Of a stretch of DNA of 64,000 bases, positions 12,836-24,929 are shown in pieces. The stretch is from Theocolax elegans. Its lineage: Eukaryota > Arthropoda > Insecta > Hymenoptera > Cerocephalidae. Where the stretch lies: NCBI GenBank assembly GCA_026168455.1, contig JANSJX010000008.1, positions 62,001 through 126,000 of the forward strand, read 5' to 3'. Under the pieces are notes generated by a model. The model did no database searches. It had not been told where the DNA came from and worked only from the letters and a program-made list of their open reading frames with translations. A program made the translations under genes and the position numbers. Within the stretch, counting starts at the first letter, position 1, and each line of letters starts with the position of its first letter.

Positions 12836-13545
12836 GGAAACACACGGTATACATACGTTTTGTAAACGTCTATTTCAATAAAAACTAAAATACACTCGAA
12901 AAGTTCGCAGTGTGTATTGAAAATAAAAATACAAAAAAAATAAATGAAACTGTAATAGATTCGTATTGAACTAAATACTCGTTTAAATTAGGTGTGAATC
13001 TTTAAATATTTAAAGCATCGAAGAACATTATACGGATATTTAATTTTAACAAACGATAGCATACGATTAAAAAATATATATTTTCCGTATATATCCCCGA
13101 TCGATTAACGATCTACATTCACAACGTCGTGGACAGTTTCGATTTTCGAATACATAAATATAACGTCGTTGGCATCATATTATATACCTATCAGCCGAGT
13201 ATGCAAATTTTTATCGATCGTTTTAAAATTACTCCTTCTTCACCCGCGATTCGAAATGCGATGTCCCTTATTCTCTTATTCGAACATAATGTTCTCCCCA
13301 ATATTAATTTGCCTAACTCACCGAGATAAAGATATACGTATATATATGTACGCGTTTTCGCGCGAGGTATATTTATGTTTTCACCGACACACGGTATATA
13401 TATAGATAGGGGCTGTAAAGTTGAATAGGATGCACATATATATGTAGGAATGAAAAGCGCCGGTATTCGATAAAAATCAATGGATTTTTGGTAAAGTAAA
13501 GTAAATATAAAAGCGTGCGGGTACACTGATATGTAAAAATAATGT

Positions 13546-13574
13546 AGGAGGAGGAGGAGGAGGAGGAGGAGGAG
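13546..13574. repeat. (GGA)n trinucleotide repeat
   Basis: About ten uninterrupted GGA/AGG units. Confidence 0.93.
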
Positions 13575-14379
13575 GGAAGGGAAGGGAGTCGACTATATCA
13601 GTCCGATCAAGCTATTACGATCACACACACATATATGTATACAGATCGAATAGTTTGAAAAGGTTATTTTAGAATGGAAAAGGTTGGTCGACCGCATAAA
13701 GGGAGTCAATATTCAATGGAACCGAAGGGGGTGGTATAGATACCAAATACTCTCGGAGACCAAAGTCACGCGCGCCTTCCTCGATTTCAAAGTTAAAGCC
13801 CCTCTTTCCTTTCTATATCTCGAATTTTATTATTTATACGTGCAGAGGCGCATCTCCTGTTTTTACCCGAGTGTCTGACTCTGTGTGTGTGTGTGAGGAA
13901 GGTAGGTCGCGCGTTTTCTCGTCCCTCGTACATAAAGTATGCGTAGAGCACTCGGTGTATATCGCTATAGGTTTGCTACGGAGGTGTCGGCGAATGTGCG
14001 CACATATGGTACTCTCCCTCCCTCTCTCTCTCTCCCTCTCTCTCTTCTCGTACATAAGCAGAGGTATAGTATAATACCGTCGAAACTTTTCCTTAGTTGA
14101 ACAAACTGCTAAACGACGGATAGCGCAACTCGAAATTTAGGAGTATGTCTTCGAGGCTGTATACCCTCTATATAGAAACTTCGGATCCTCTCTTCTCGTC
14201 TATATATGTACGAGGAGATGCGAGTTTGTAAATATAAAAGTTACACGTTCAAACGCTTTGTTCCTCTCGAGAGTTTGACAGTCTAATTACTTGTTGGTCA
14301 TATACCCTCTATATATATTACGCAACCCTCTTTTTTAAATATACGTCAACGCGTTATCAAATTTTCTCCCTCGACGATA

Positions 14380-14411
<32 letters not shown>

Positions 14412-15089
14412 CACGGAGAGAAATATTTAGAAAATATTACAAAGGAGTTTGGTAAAAATTCCCAAACTCCCAAGTAATGTGGTAACAGACCGAAAAAACC
14501 GAAAAAATTACCAAACTGCTAAGTAAAATTTACAGTAAATGTAGTAAAATTTACTCTAAATGTAGTAAAATTTGTGGAGTTAGCGTACTAAATTTTACAA
14601 TTAAGCTTGTAAATTTTATTAACTCTGATTTTTTCCTATACTGTTTACGAAATTCTATAAACAACAGTACAGCACGAGATACCGAAAAGAAGCGATAAAT
14701 AAAATTTTTATTGGAATCGCGTCGTTCGTTTGTTTACTTTAAAAGGACGATTCGATGAAACACATGCAAGTGACGCGGTGGCGCAATGGTAAGGACTTGG
14801 ATTCTCAACCCAAACTTCGCAGGTTCGATCCCGATGACATCCAGAATTTTTTTCACTAATTAAATTTCATTTAAATATTTAAAATTTCCATAACACTCGA
14901 ATAATATACATAAACTCAAAAATAAATAATATGGGAGGAATAAAATTTTTTTTCTGATGTTAAAAAAAAAATTAAAATTACAATTTAGTTTGGTAAAAAT
15001 TACGAGATTCGCAGTTTGTTACCACATTACTTGAGAGTTTAGGAATTTTTACCAAACTGCTTTGTAATATTTATAAATTATTTCTCTCC

Positions 15090-15092
<3 letters not shown>
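14412..15092. mobile_element. inverted-repeat element with CACGGAGAGAAAT ends and tRNA-like core
   Basis: The left end starts CACGGAGAGAAATATTTAG and the right end finishes TTATTTCTCTCCGTG. Subterminal inverted blocks are TTTGGTAAAAATTCC and CAAGTAATGTGGTAACA. It lies within TA repeats, with TATA at both borders as expected for a TA-type target. The arms cover roughly 14412-14545 and 14960-15092. The middle is unpaired and holds a tRNA-like sequence. No transposase was seen. Relatives lie at 17464-17957, 52494-52773 and 63779 onward. Confidence 0.82.
14771..14845 (+). pseudogene. tRNA-like sequence inside the inverted-repeat element
   Basis: An A-box-like GGTGGCGCAATGGTAAGGAC lies at 14777-14796, and a B-box GGTTCGATCCC at 14822-14832. 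A TTGG/CCAA stem lies around a TTCTCAA loop between them. Acceptor ends do not pair well and the T-stem is broken. It is therefore a tRNA-derived sequence that may keep internal Pol III promoter boxes rather than a working tRNA. Confidence 0.6.

Positions 15093-15129
<37 letters not shown>
15093..15129. repeat. (TA)n microsatellite
   Basis: TA repeat directly abutting the right end of the inverted-repeat element. Confidence 0.95.
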
Positions 15130-15133
<4 letters not shown>

Positions 15134-15602
15134 AGTTTTTATCGACGAGTTTGTTAGAACTATACGATAATTAAATATTAGATTTTATCGATAACGAATC
15201 AACGTGTATCGATCTTTCATTTCCGGACAATGATGTCGACAAACTTTTTAGTCTATCGCTCGTGTATATAGCTACTTCATCACGTTTAACCGTCTTTATC
15301 TTTATCTTCTTCGTTACATTCTTAGGACGAGTGCATACTATTCTTTGAAGAATCGGTGTATTTTTCCTTTGTATATATATACGGTGATGATTACCTTTGC
15401 AAACCTAAGCGCACGGAGATTTCGCCTTGAGATAACCAACGACAAGAGGTTATTATACTCGGTTAAAAGCTTGTCGTGACTCCTCCTGATTGCCCTGCGT
15501 CACTCGACTAATTTTTGAGTAGGTCAACTCTTCTCCAACTTAAAGATTGCAAGGTCGTTACCCAGATACTAAAACATTTTTACCGAGACTTTTAAAAATA
15601 AA

Positions 15603-15660
<58 letters not shown>
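15603..15660. repeat. (AT)n microsatellite
   Basis: About 58 nt of AT repeat with one C interruption. Confidence 0.95.
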
Positions 15661-15662
<2 letters not shown>

Positions 15663-15664
<2 letters not shown>

Positions 15665-15811
15665 TATTAATAATTCTATAATTTCCATATACGTTTCTAT
15701 TCTTACATATTTAACTACTATTTCCACTATTTCTTAAAAAAATATATACGATATCGTCGAATTATGTAAGAATACAAAGGTATATAGAAATTATAGAATT
15801 ATTAATAATTT
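15663..15811. repeat. inverted repeat (hairpin) with about 46-bp arms
   Basis: The arm ATTATTAATAATTCTATAAT continues to ATTCTTACAT at 15708. It returns inverted at 15766-15811 with about three mismatches, around a loop of roughly 57 nt. It could be a tiny terminal-inverted-repeat element next to the (AT)n tract. Confidence 0.78.
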
Positions 15812-15814
15812 TTT

Positions 15815-16345
15815 TGGTTGTTGTGGGGATGTCGGAGTCAAATCAAAGGGATTCTTCTTTCAATCCAAAAATTATAGGTATCTAAAATCTTGAGATAAAA
15901 ATCTTAGGGATAGCCAAGAGAGAGGCTAACGTTTTGATTTTTAAAGAAAGAAATAATTTTTCATAATAATAATTAAATTAAAATTTTACTTTTTATCAGT
16001 ATTTATTAATAAAAAAAGACGCAAATTCTTAACCCAAACATTCTGCTTTACCCTTTTATATTTGAATTACCTTAGAATTATATTCACATTCTTATTTATA
16101 ATTTTATCACCACGATTGTTTTTAAATATAGAATTGGTATAATATTTTTTTTGTAATTTTTTTAAATTAAAATTTTTCATCTATGCACATTACAATGTAT
16201 ATTGGGTCTGAGAAGGTTAAATTGTCGATGTAAAAATCTGGTAAATTATTGGTATGCAAATCTGTAGAAGGTTCCGATATTCCGGATTTTTTCAAAAATG
16301 CATTCTTTTGATTATAAAAAAACTATAAAAAAAATGACCATATCC
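15815..16345. repeat. dispersed repeat, copy 1
   Basis: It shares ordered blocks with 24930-25310: ATGTCG..CAAAT..AGGGAT near its start, and TTTTTCAAAAATGCATTC, then TTATAAAAAAACTATAAAAAA, near its end. Divergence is considerable. The limits are only approximate. Confidence 0.5.
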
Positions 16346-16534
16346 TGGTACAATAAATCCTTCCAATCTGATTCCTGAAACAATTAGTCAACTTATTAAA
16401 AAAATTGTTACAACAATCGTCGCCGGTAATGAAACGTAAAGTAAAAAAAAATGTAACATACAAATATTTGGAACAGCGGCACTCGCGTTTCGAGAAAAAG
16501 AAAGAGGAGAAACTAGAGACTTTGATTCACTCAG
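15829..16534 (+). CDS. candidate two-exon coding fragment, probably transposon-derived
   Basis: Exon 1 is 15829-15877: ATG, then MSESNQRDSSFNPKII, ending in phase 1 at TATAG|GTATCT. Exon 2 is 16388-16534, preceded by a pyrimidine-containing tract (CCTTCCAATCTGATTCCTG) and TTAG. It ends at TCACTCAG|GTAAGG, a strong donor match. The phases agree: 49 nt plus a two-base codon completion. Exon 2 has 49 codons and is rich in lysine and glutamate, with coiled-coil character near its end (YLEQRHSRFEKKKEEKLETL). I recognise no family. The gene is incomplete, because a downstream exon would be needed. Exon 1 resembles the sequence at 24952 onward, where ATGTCG.A..CAAAT..AGGGAT recurs, so this is more likely part of a dispersed element than a single-copy host gene. 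Confidence 0.28.
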
Positions 16535-17463
16535 GTAAGGTAATAAAACTTTCGGCGAAATATTCGAGTTAGGAAGAAAATTTAATAAAGTTGGGAACGA
16601 GTGTCGTGGAGCGAGGTAACGTTTTTAAATGTACGAAAAAGATGAATGTCCCAGGAGAAAAAGGTTGGCGCGCGCACAACCCGGGGGTATGGGTTAGTCG
16701 TCGGTGGCAGGACGAAAACGAATCGTAAACACGAGCCCGGGAGAGGAGAGGAGAGGAGAGGAGAGGAGAGAACTCGACTCTCGAGCCGATTTCGAGAGGC
16801 TCCGGGATTCTCCACGTCAGAATTCGCATAAATCTCGAGCGTCCCTGGTGCGCGCATTCATCTTCGGGAAATGTGGTACGCGCGCGCGGGCTCGCGAGTT
16901 TACGTTGATAACGGAAAGTTACGCACATCGCGTATACACCCGTCCATTGTTGCGCGTAAAAATCTTCCTTTTCTCCTCGTATGCACTGTGTTCGCGCATG
17001 CATAGACACGTGTATCACACGTACATATCGATCGACGGATCGACGCGTGCCAAAGTCGGGAAAATAGCCAGGCGACAATGGGAGCTACGGACACCGACGC
17101 TGATTTATGCGTACTGGTGATACACTTTCGAAAAGTTGCACCCTTGCGGCAACTCTTCCTTTCCTCCGTGAGAGTTCCTCCGATATGGCGATCGTATAAG
17201 TCATCGCGTATAAAAGTCAAAGCGTCTGCCCGATCTTTCGAGTTTCTGCCTCAGGGAACCTCGTGTACCCTCGCCCCGAAACTAGACGAGTTTTCGTGTG
17301 TGTGTGTGTCTACCGCTTGATATTTTCACGAACAAAGATTTTCCGGGTGACGGTTGATTTCCGCGCGCGCACGACATAGCCCGATGTTCTTCCATAACAA
17401 AACCAACTATATATACCTACATGGCTAATCGATTTTTCACTTTGTACGCTTACTTGATCTTTA
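16535..17463. other. GC-rich island without a supported gene
   Basis: CpG-rich sequence in which three or more frames stay open for 80-170 codons on both strands. This is what high GC and few stops produce. A pentanucleotide tract lies at 16739-16770. An acceptor-like site (GAGTTTCTGCCTCAG) ends at 17254, with a 40-codon frame behind it in the phase left by the 16534 donor. I could not support it further. Confidence 0.4.
16739..16770. repeat. (GGAGA)n pentanucleotide repeat
   Basis: About six units of GGAGA. Confidence 0.93.
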
Positions 17464-17957
17464 CACTGAAAAAAATGGACTTTTGTTCTTGGAAGAATTA
17501 TTGTTAAATATTACTCAAACGAGTTTAAGTAATTGTTTTATAATCAAGCGGATTCTTCTGTAATTAAGCGCAGTCTAATTAGGAAAAGAAAATTGGGAAA
17601 TTTAACTGAGAAAGACCAATATTCTAAGATCAAGCATAAACTGAGAGATATTTTATACTAAAAATTACAAAACTATTTGTGAAAATTACAATATAGTTTC
17701 TAGCAAAGAAATCGCAGACTGTTATATAGTAAATATTACAGGAATCATAGTAAATTTATTTACTTGAAATTACAGTAATTTTCCTAAATTCGGTTTCCAA
17801 TTTATTTACTAGACACTATTGTCATTTTTAATCTAAACTTTTTCTCTGCACATTCCTCTTGATTACAGAAAAATCATATTAGAACAACCAAACATTCCGT
17901 TTAAGTCTTATTTAAGAAGAGTTCCTCTGAGTTACCAAGACTCCATTTTTTTCAGTG
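17464..17957. mobile_element. inverted-repeat element with CACTGAAAAAAATGGA ends
   Basis: The ends are 16-bp exact inverses (CACTGAAAAAAATGGA and TCCATTTTTTTCAGTG). TA lies next to each. Inside, near 17800-17856, is a block (CTAGACACTATTGTCATTTTT, then AATCTAAACTTTTTCTCTG) that is the inverse of the left end of the 52494-52773 element. It is therefore either a composite or a member carrying a nested relative. No coding sequence was seen. Confidence 0.75.
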
Positions 17958-20900
17958 TACTATCTAATTATACTATCTAATACAATTATCACATTATGCA
18001 TGCTTTATTTTACCATACTGCACGCAGTTTAATAAATCGATTAAATACTTTTTTTTGTATCTATTGCTTTATCATGGGTAAATATAAGAGGTAAAGTAAA
18101 AGAGGCTTAAACGTATAGGAGGGGTATTACTCGGGCAGCTCGTCTAGTCTCGATAAATTGCCGGCTCTTTAAATTGTTTAACCGTAAATACGAGAAAATG
18201 TGTAAGTTATCTCGGTGGAGTCAACGCGAGTTCTCGTATACCCTTCGTACGTTTTTTTTTGTTCCTGCGGGAGGCTCTCGCGCGTAAATTAGAGAATTAC
18301 TCGACACCTCCACGCCAACGGAGGAGTTTTCGCTTCGATGTTTCGCCCCCTTGCGGGCCACTTGCGACCTCGTCTCGTCCTCTCTCTCTGGTCATTTATC
18401 GAGCTTAAAACTGTTTAACGGCGATGCCGCCGCGCTTAGTAAATTGGCGTGCGGCAAGTTGAGCAAATCAGCCCCTCTCTCTATCTTTCTCTCTCCCTCT
18501 GTCCAAAAAGCAAAGAGGCACCCGAAATTCGAATACCGGCCTCGTGTCTCGGGCATCATGCGTCGTGTACATGTATATATATATCGGACTGCGGAGGTTC
18601 TTTAATGCCAGCGACGTAAACGTTCGGCTCATCAACGCGATAGTAAAATTAAATTACGGGCTTGTACCGGCATTATGCGTCGTTTAAATTTTATTACGGT
18701 GCGAAAATTAAAGAGTGAAAATAAAACTTTTTTGTTTTATTCGCTATCCGAGTATACACATGTACACACACACACACACACAGACACACACTTACACGTA
18801 ACCTTTACCTTTGGATTATAATGTAATAAAAGGGTAAATTGCTTTCCCGTAATATGTCGTACGATTCCGCAGCATCCACCGTGAAATATTATTATTCTCT
18901 GTGTGAGCATCCTAAACCCGTGCGTAATTCACTTTCCTAATTGTTAATTACGTTTCGAAGAGTCCAGGAACCGTCCGATAATTATTTTTCGCGTATTAGT
19001 GCAGTTAGAAAGTTGTAACCGGGGTGAAAGTGGACAAAAAAATATATAAAGGAAACATAATGCATTTCGACCCGGACAAAGGAGAGGCAAAGTAAATAGA
19101 AACTTGTGCTATTGACTGCAGTCTAGGTAAAATGAAACTTGTTACTGCACGTAATTTCACGTACACGTGTAAATAACCTTTTTTTTTGTACTTTTTTAAG
19201 CGCGCGCCCGCGCGCACACACACGCACAAAATTGTATCAGATTTTCTTTATACATGTGTGTGTACACGCGCATTTTTTTTCGTCGGCACAACATTTTATT
19301 GTCTGTTATTTCAATTTAAATAAATTTGTATTACATACCTTCACTTCCCTTTATTTTTTTGTTTTCACCTATATATTTTTCATTTTATCCCGGTTTGTAA
19401 ATGAATAGATTTTAGCTTGTATTTGAAATTGCTGCACCGAACTATATTTGCACCATCATTTGATTTTCTCTTATTCAAATTTCTGAGAGTCGGAAGCTTT
19501 TTAATCCCGAACGAACGTGTTTGCAAAAATGTATATATATGTATACGTGTGTGTGTGCGCGCGCGTGCGTGTACATGTATTCGTGCTTCCTAAAATTTTA
19601 GTAAATTGCACTTACCCTGCAAAATCTACTTTGAGTTCAATTTGGTGGAACGCTGATAAAAATGCAGCATGAGTGTGTACGCATGTGTGTGTGTATGTGT
19701 GTGTGAGCATGTGTAGCATTTGCCCTATGCACACGAGAGAGGGAGAGCCTTTTCGTAACGCCATTCGTGTTCAAAATATAACGTCAGCCGTGTGTAAAGC
19801 AACCACCTCTCTCGCGACTAAAAAAAAATGTGAACTCACAAATTTTCCTAATCAGAGTATTTCATATTCGCTTTTGGGTGTTTGCAAAATAAGATTTTTC
19901 GTTATATTTTAAAATGTATGTATGTGTACAGATATATAAATACATATGTATGCACACGTTGATTCGTTTGAATTCAATGGTCTTTTGTTTTTGTTTTTGT
20001 TTTTTTCTTTTCTTTTTTTTTTTATTTTTTTGAGGTAAAACACGTTTTTATTAAATTAATTTATTGCGTCTATGGAATTTATATTGAGCTATTTTTTTGC
20101 GATTGTCAATATTTTTCATTACGAATCCGCGTACGTATACATCGGTGTAGCGTCAAAGAAAATAATGAACAAAAAAATATATATATATAAATAAAACTGT
20201 TACGTATACCAATGCGTTTTACATAGCTGAGTTAACTAAAATATTATCCCAAAACACAAGTATCAAAAAATATGTGAAAAGAAATTACTATAAATTTAAT
20301 TGTTTATACACGTAGAGTCTCCTAGGGAGAGAAACATTAGCTATACACGCGGTCGATCCGTGCGAAAGGAAAAAAAAAAGTAAAAAAAAAAAAGGAGCGG
20401 CGACTGCAGAACAGCGTCGGCGACGCGGGTGTGTATATACATTAAGCTTGCGTCATCAATGAAGCCTTTCATTAGAGCATGTATATATACGCATGCACGA
20501 TGCAATCATTAATTAGCCGGCTCGAGCAGAGGGAATTAACGTCTTGAATCTTGCCGAACGGTTGGGTTTACGCGTCACCGAGACTCGGCTCCGAGTGTCG
20601 TTGTACGGCGACGACGACGACGACGACGACGACTCCCTTGCGTGTCGCTATTATTCCACGGTACCTCGTAATTAGACGTGAACGTCCGAAACTTTGTAAT
20701 TCATTTGTTTTGTTGACGTTCGACGTCATTTAACATCTGTGTGTGTCGCAATCCCATACTAACGCAACGTATAAGGTAAAGTACCCAGTATCGGAAATTT
20801 AATTACTGTAACCACTGTTTTAAAAATTAGAAAGAAAGTATTTAGAAACTTGGTAATCCAATCGTTAATTAATTTTCTATTTCATTGATTTTTTTTATTA

Positions 20901-21108
20901 AAAACCGTGGTTTGTCTGAACGTCTTAATTAAAAATGATAGGTTGTTAACGGCAAAGAGATCCACAGTAGCTCGACAATAGTTAGAAATGTGTCACACTA
21001 CTTCGTTATGGAAACAGTAACGGGATAGTGGTGATAGGCACAATTTAACACAAAAATTCATCGATCGTCACAGCAAAATACGTATTGGAATATATATCCA
21101 TATCGTAT
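17958..21108. other. non-coding stretch
   Basis: CpG-richer at 18120-18610, otherwise AT-rich with (CA)n near 18761-18782, (TG/CG)n near 19540-19565 and T-rich runs near 19980-20030. A T-rich tract ending GAG|GTAAAA at 20034 resembles a ratchet point, but the acceptor is GAG and the donor is weak. No gene is supported. Confidence 0.5.
20605..20632. repeat. (CGA)n trinucleotide repeat
   Basis: About nine CGA units in a CpG-rich patch. Confidence 0.92.
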
Positions 21109-22183
21109 CCCTATAGTAGAATTTTAAATATGAAAATGGGCTTGAAGTTAAAAAATAGCCAGTGAAACTGGTCAGGTTCTATCTCAAAATGAAACGCTTT
21201 TTCACACCTTTCTTGACCATTTCTTAGATGGACATAACCTTCATCAAATATGAAACAACTTTTCGAGTAATCCTGTAAAGAAAACTTATAGCGTGTTGTG
21301 AAATTTGATCGATTTTACCTTTTATAATAAATACAGACGATTGTTTACGCTATATAAATAGTACTTTTAAAGATATTTTGTGTCTCAAATTGAGCCAAAT
21401 CATTTTTAGAAGCTTGTTCATAACTATTATTCTTAGCTAAAATGGCCCATTTTTCTTAGTCTATTTAAAATTCCAAATGCATTTTTGATGTTTAGAAAAG
21501 GTTTGTAAATTGGAATGAAAACCATGAAATGGGCAGGAAAGGTTCGAAAAAGCGTTTCATTGTTGTACACGACCTGGCCAAGCGTCCTAGTTAGTTTATA
21601 GATTGACATGAGAACGCTACTCAGTAAATGGCTACAAAATTTTTGTTGATTCCACCAGGGATCTCTCATCAAAAAGTACAGCGTCTCTCGCATCTCCTAA
21701 TTTTAATAAAACACATCCTAATAGACATGGTATTTTCCATATTAAATAGGTAATAAATAGATATTCTAAATAGAATGGTCGAAAAATGGGTGAAAAATAG
21801 GCGAAAAATGTGCCCATTTTGATCCTCCCGGTGAAAAGCTTTTGAGCTAATTCTTATCTTATAAACATAGATCAAATTTTAGTCTAGTTATATGGTATTA
21901 AATGTCTATTAAAAATGACCAAGTAAAAAATCTAATAAAATCGCATTTATCTTCGTAGATACTGGAAATATAACATAAATTATTTGTAAATAAGACGAAA
22001 ACGTTAAAGATTTGAAAATGTTTGAAGTTTACTGCTTGGGGAAAGGTGGAAAGATTATTCGAATGTTTCGAGGTTATGGTCATTTTATTAAATGTTAAAA
22101 AAATGGGTAAGAACTCATTTCATCGCAAGGTATTTAATACCAATGTTTAATTCCTAGTTCTCAGATACACATTTCTACTAGGG
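21109..22183. mobile_element. element with CCCTA(TA)GTAGAA-type ends
   Basis: The left end is CCCTATAGTAGAATTTTAAAT and the right end is ATTTCTACTAGGG, the end type of the element at 5793-6348. Subterminal blocks with ATGACCATAACCT and ATGGACATAACCT are shared in inverse, and GAAACGCTTTTTC resembles GAAACGTTTTTTC of the other copy. The interior holds only short frames and no transposase. Confidence 0.6.
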
Positions 22184-22570
22184 ACATTAGAGCACGGAAT
22201 ACTCGAATACGTAGGGTAAAATAAGAAAATTCCATTATGCACGGTACGTCCAATACACACAAGTCAACCGAGTGCTCAGACAAATATAGCACCGGTAGAC
22301 CGCGGTTTGGCTATTTACCTAAAATTGAATTTACCTTAGAAAGTGCATTCCCCGAGAAAGAATTTAGCCTCGTAGTTTGTCCTCGTGACGGTATAAAGTC
22401 GAGCGGTATATACACACACCGAGATTCCAAAGAGGAACAACAACAAAAAAAACACAGTGTTATTGCTCGGATTAGAGAAGGGCGAAAAGTACGTGTAGGT
22501 TTTTAACAGTGATACAATCCCTTTTTATATCGCGTTCCACCATCCACAAGTGCAAAGAGTAACACCCACT
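22184..22570. other. non-coding stretch upstream of ratchet point 1
   Basis: A moderately GC-rich stretch with an 89-codon frame at 22237-22506 (+) without recognisable domain. Nothing else was seen. Confidence 0.4.
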
Positions 22571-22610
22571 CTAACGGCTCTTTTTTTTTTATTTTCTGTT
22601 TTAGGTAAGC
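22571..22610 (+). promoter_or_regulatory. predicted recursive splice site (ratchet point 1)
   Basis: CTAAC at 22571-22575 matches a branch point. A 23-nt run that is nearly all T and C follows, then TTTTAG ending at 22604. GTAAGC follows at once at 22605-22610. A 3' splice site fused to a 5' splice site is the ratchet-point layout known from long insect introns. A second donor, CGC|GTGAGT, lies at 22652 and would bound a 47-nt recursive exon (22605-22651). This points to a long + strand intron. Function is inferred. Confidence 0.6.
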
Positions 22611-24929
22611 TTTTGGATTCGCAACAAGTACATTTCCTTTGGTTGTATCGCGTGAGTATCGTCGTTATTTAAACAATAATATTATTATACACACACACAC
22701 ACTCACACACACATATCGTATATCGAATAATACAGTGTAATTATGATAATTACGCTAAAACAAATATTTTAGATAATTATAATTAGACTAGCGGCATTAA
22801 TTAAAGCACATTAATCGTGACTATTGTTTTGCGACAAAGAATCATAATTATTGTATATATTATTTCATTTATGTAAAAGCATTTCGATTTGTTATACTAT
22901 TTAGTATTGTGATATCTGTATAATAGGTGTCAAATACATTATTAACCCCCCCCCCCACCCCGCGTGCGATGTACACAAGCTTCGCAACAATTTATTATCT
23001 TACGAAATTTTGGTTATATATATTATATTATATTTAATTAGACCATTTACGTAGCGGTGAATTCTCAACAAAACATTTACATTTTACTCTTAGCATATTT
23101 ATACGTGCTCTTTCTTTTTATTTTCAACTTTTGTCGTTTTTACGTATAATTAATAATATAAACAGTTGTAAATGCCAAGTATACATCCTGATGCAGACTG
23201 ATAAACAAATTAAACGTAACAAATGCAGTTTATAATGTTAATATAACGTTAATTACTACACGGGATTATGAATTCACCGTCGAACAATGCGGTATTGAAA
23301 AGTTTTTAGCAATTATATAACTCGTCTATATTAGTGTCGTATTTACCTTTTCCGAAAATTAGCTTTGTTGTATATCTACTTTGGGAGATACGTGTCGTTA
23401 ATGAATATATACGGATGGCTGGTGTATCGCACGTCATTCGATTCATCAGGAGTTGAGTTCACCTCGCTATCTCACGACCACTGCGCGAACGAACAATAGA
23501 TTCGAAATTTTCGTTCAACGGAGTGCAATACACGCTCGAAACGGTACAGTGCCACCAATTCTTTTTTTTTTTTGTTTCTCGCATCTGCTACAAGCACTGG
23601 TATAATATGTGTATATTTTCGAGTAATAAGTAATAATTTCGAGGAATGCATATATGTATATGTATGCGTTCCCTCGTTCGTTCCCTCGTTGATTATTCCC
23701 TCCTTGACCCATTCGATTAAATCCTCTATATATACTCATATAATCCGGATTAATTATGACGATGCTCGTCGTTTAGGCTGCTCGACCAATATGGTTAACA
23801 TTCGTATATATTGTGTGTATATATATATATATATGTGGAATCCTCGACGGTTTTCGAATCTGAATATTTCGCTTCCGAAGATGAGCCGTTTTAACGTTAG
23901 ACTATATAATACTGCGCTCTCGTTGCTTTGTCTACGCACGGCTTTTAATTAATTCATTAATTTGCGAACGTCGTTATCGCGTTGTGTTAAAAAATTTCGA
24001 CGATTTACTTTTAAACCGAATGCATGTATACGAAATTGTGGATATTTGTATGTACATTTTCAATTGCTTAATATTTTACCGACACGATTGATTGATTATA
24101 TAACCTAGGCTTTATCATTTGTAATTCATTTTAAGGGTTATATTTACTAGAGAGAAATAATGTTCGATTTTAAATATTAAAAGTGCAATTGGAAACTTTA
24201 ATGGAAACTATTTCGTCGCGGACGAGCATCTTTATCGGAGTTTACAATATTTTTTACCGTGAGTCAATATAAATGTACAAGAATTACAATAGACTATCAA
24301 CCAAATTATTTAACTAGTTTAATTTCTCATATTCGTTTAAAACGATTTTTATGACAAATCTATATTAAATCTTAATGGAAACTATTGTAATATTCTTTGG
24401 AGATTTATTTATTACATATGAAAAGGTATGCGCGAAAAATGACTTCCGACGAATGTCAATATAAATAAATTGTAATTAAACAATATTTCAAAGTTTGTAA
24501 TATATCGTAAAAACAATTAGTTATCTTCTTTTTAATTAAAAGAAAAGAAAAGGTAAAGATATTTCTCTACACGTTGTAGAAATTTTCTCCGCTAGGAGTC
24601 GCATTATGTAAATTCCGATTAACCTGCAAGCGATCAAATACGTAGTTGGTACTTAGGTAAACTCTCTATAAAAACGAACGAAAGTAACCGAGCGTATGCC
24701 TTTAACACAATGACGATGCAATTTCTACCTTCGTATAAATGTAGGATTAGCGTTTTAATGCGAGCATAAGGGACTCTTTGGACATTCATTGGTACAAAAA
24801 GTGGTGAGTTCACTAAATGCAAGATGTATACTATCGGTTCATGCTCGAATAAAAATAATCATATATATTATAGTTATACTTTCTTTAATCAAATACTTAA
24901 GTAAAATTAAATGGTTTGAAAATATTATA
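22611..24929. other. non-coding, AT-rich
   Basis: (CA)n near 22690-22715, a C-run near 22947-22959, and AT-rich unique sequence. Short frames at 23515-23950 run through simple repeats. No gene is supported. Confidence 0.55.

Larger units (their letters stand above)
11491..14381. other. non-coding, mostly AT-rich
   Basis: No gene is supported. A (TC)n tract sits near 12112-12132 and a (GGA)n tract at 13546-13574. A CpG-richer patch at 13540-14080 holds only chance-like frames. A weak inverted-repeat element is listed separately at 12578-12835. Confidence 0.5.

Noticed and set aside
16569..17220. Long frames on both strands in a GC-rich island
   Set aside because: Simultaneous opening in several frames reflects GC content and a pentanucleotide repeat, not coding.
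20020..20040. Possible third ratchet point, T-rich tract ending GAG|GTAAAA
   Set aside because: GAG is a poor acceptor, GTAAAA a weak donor, and T-rich tracts are common here.
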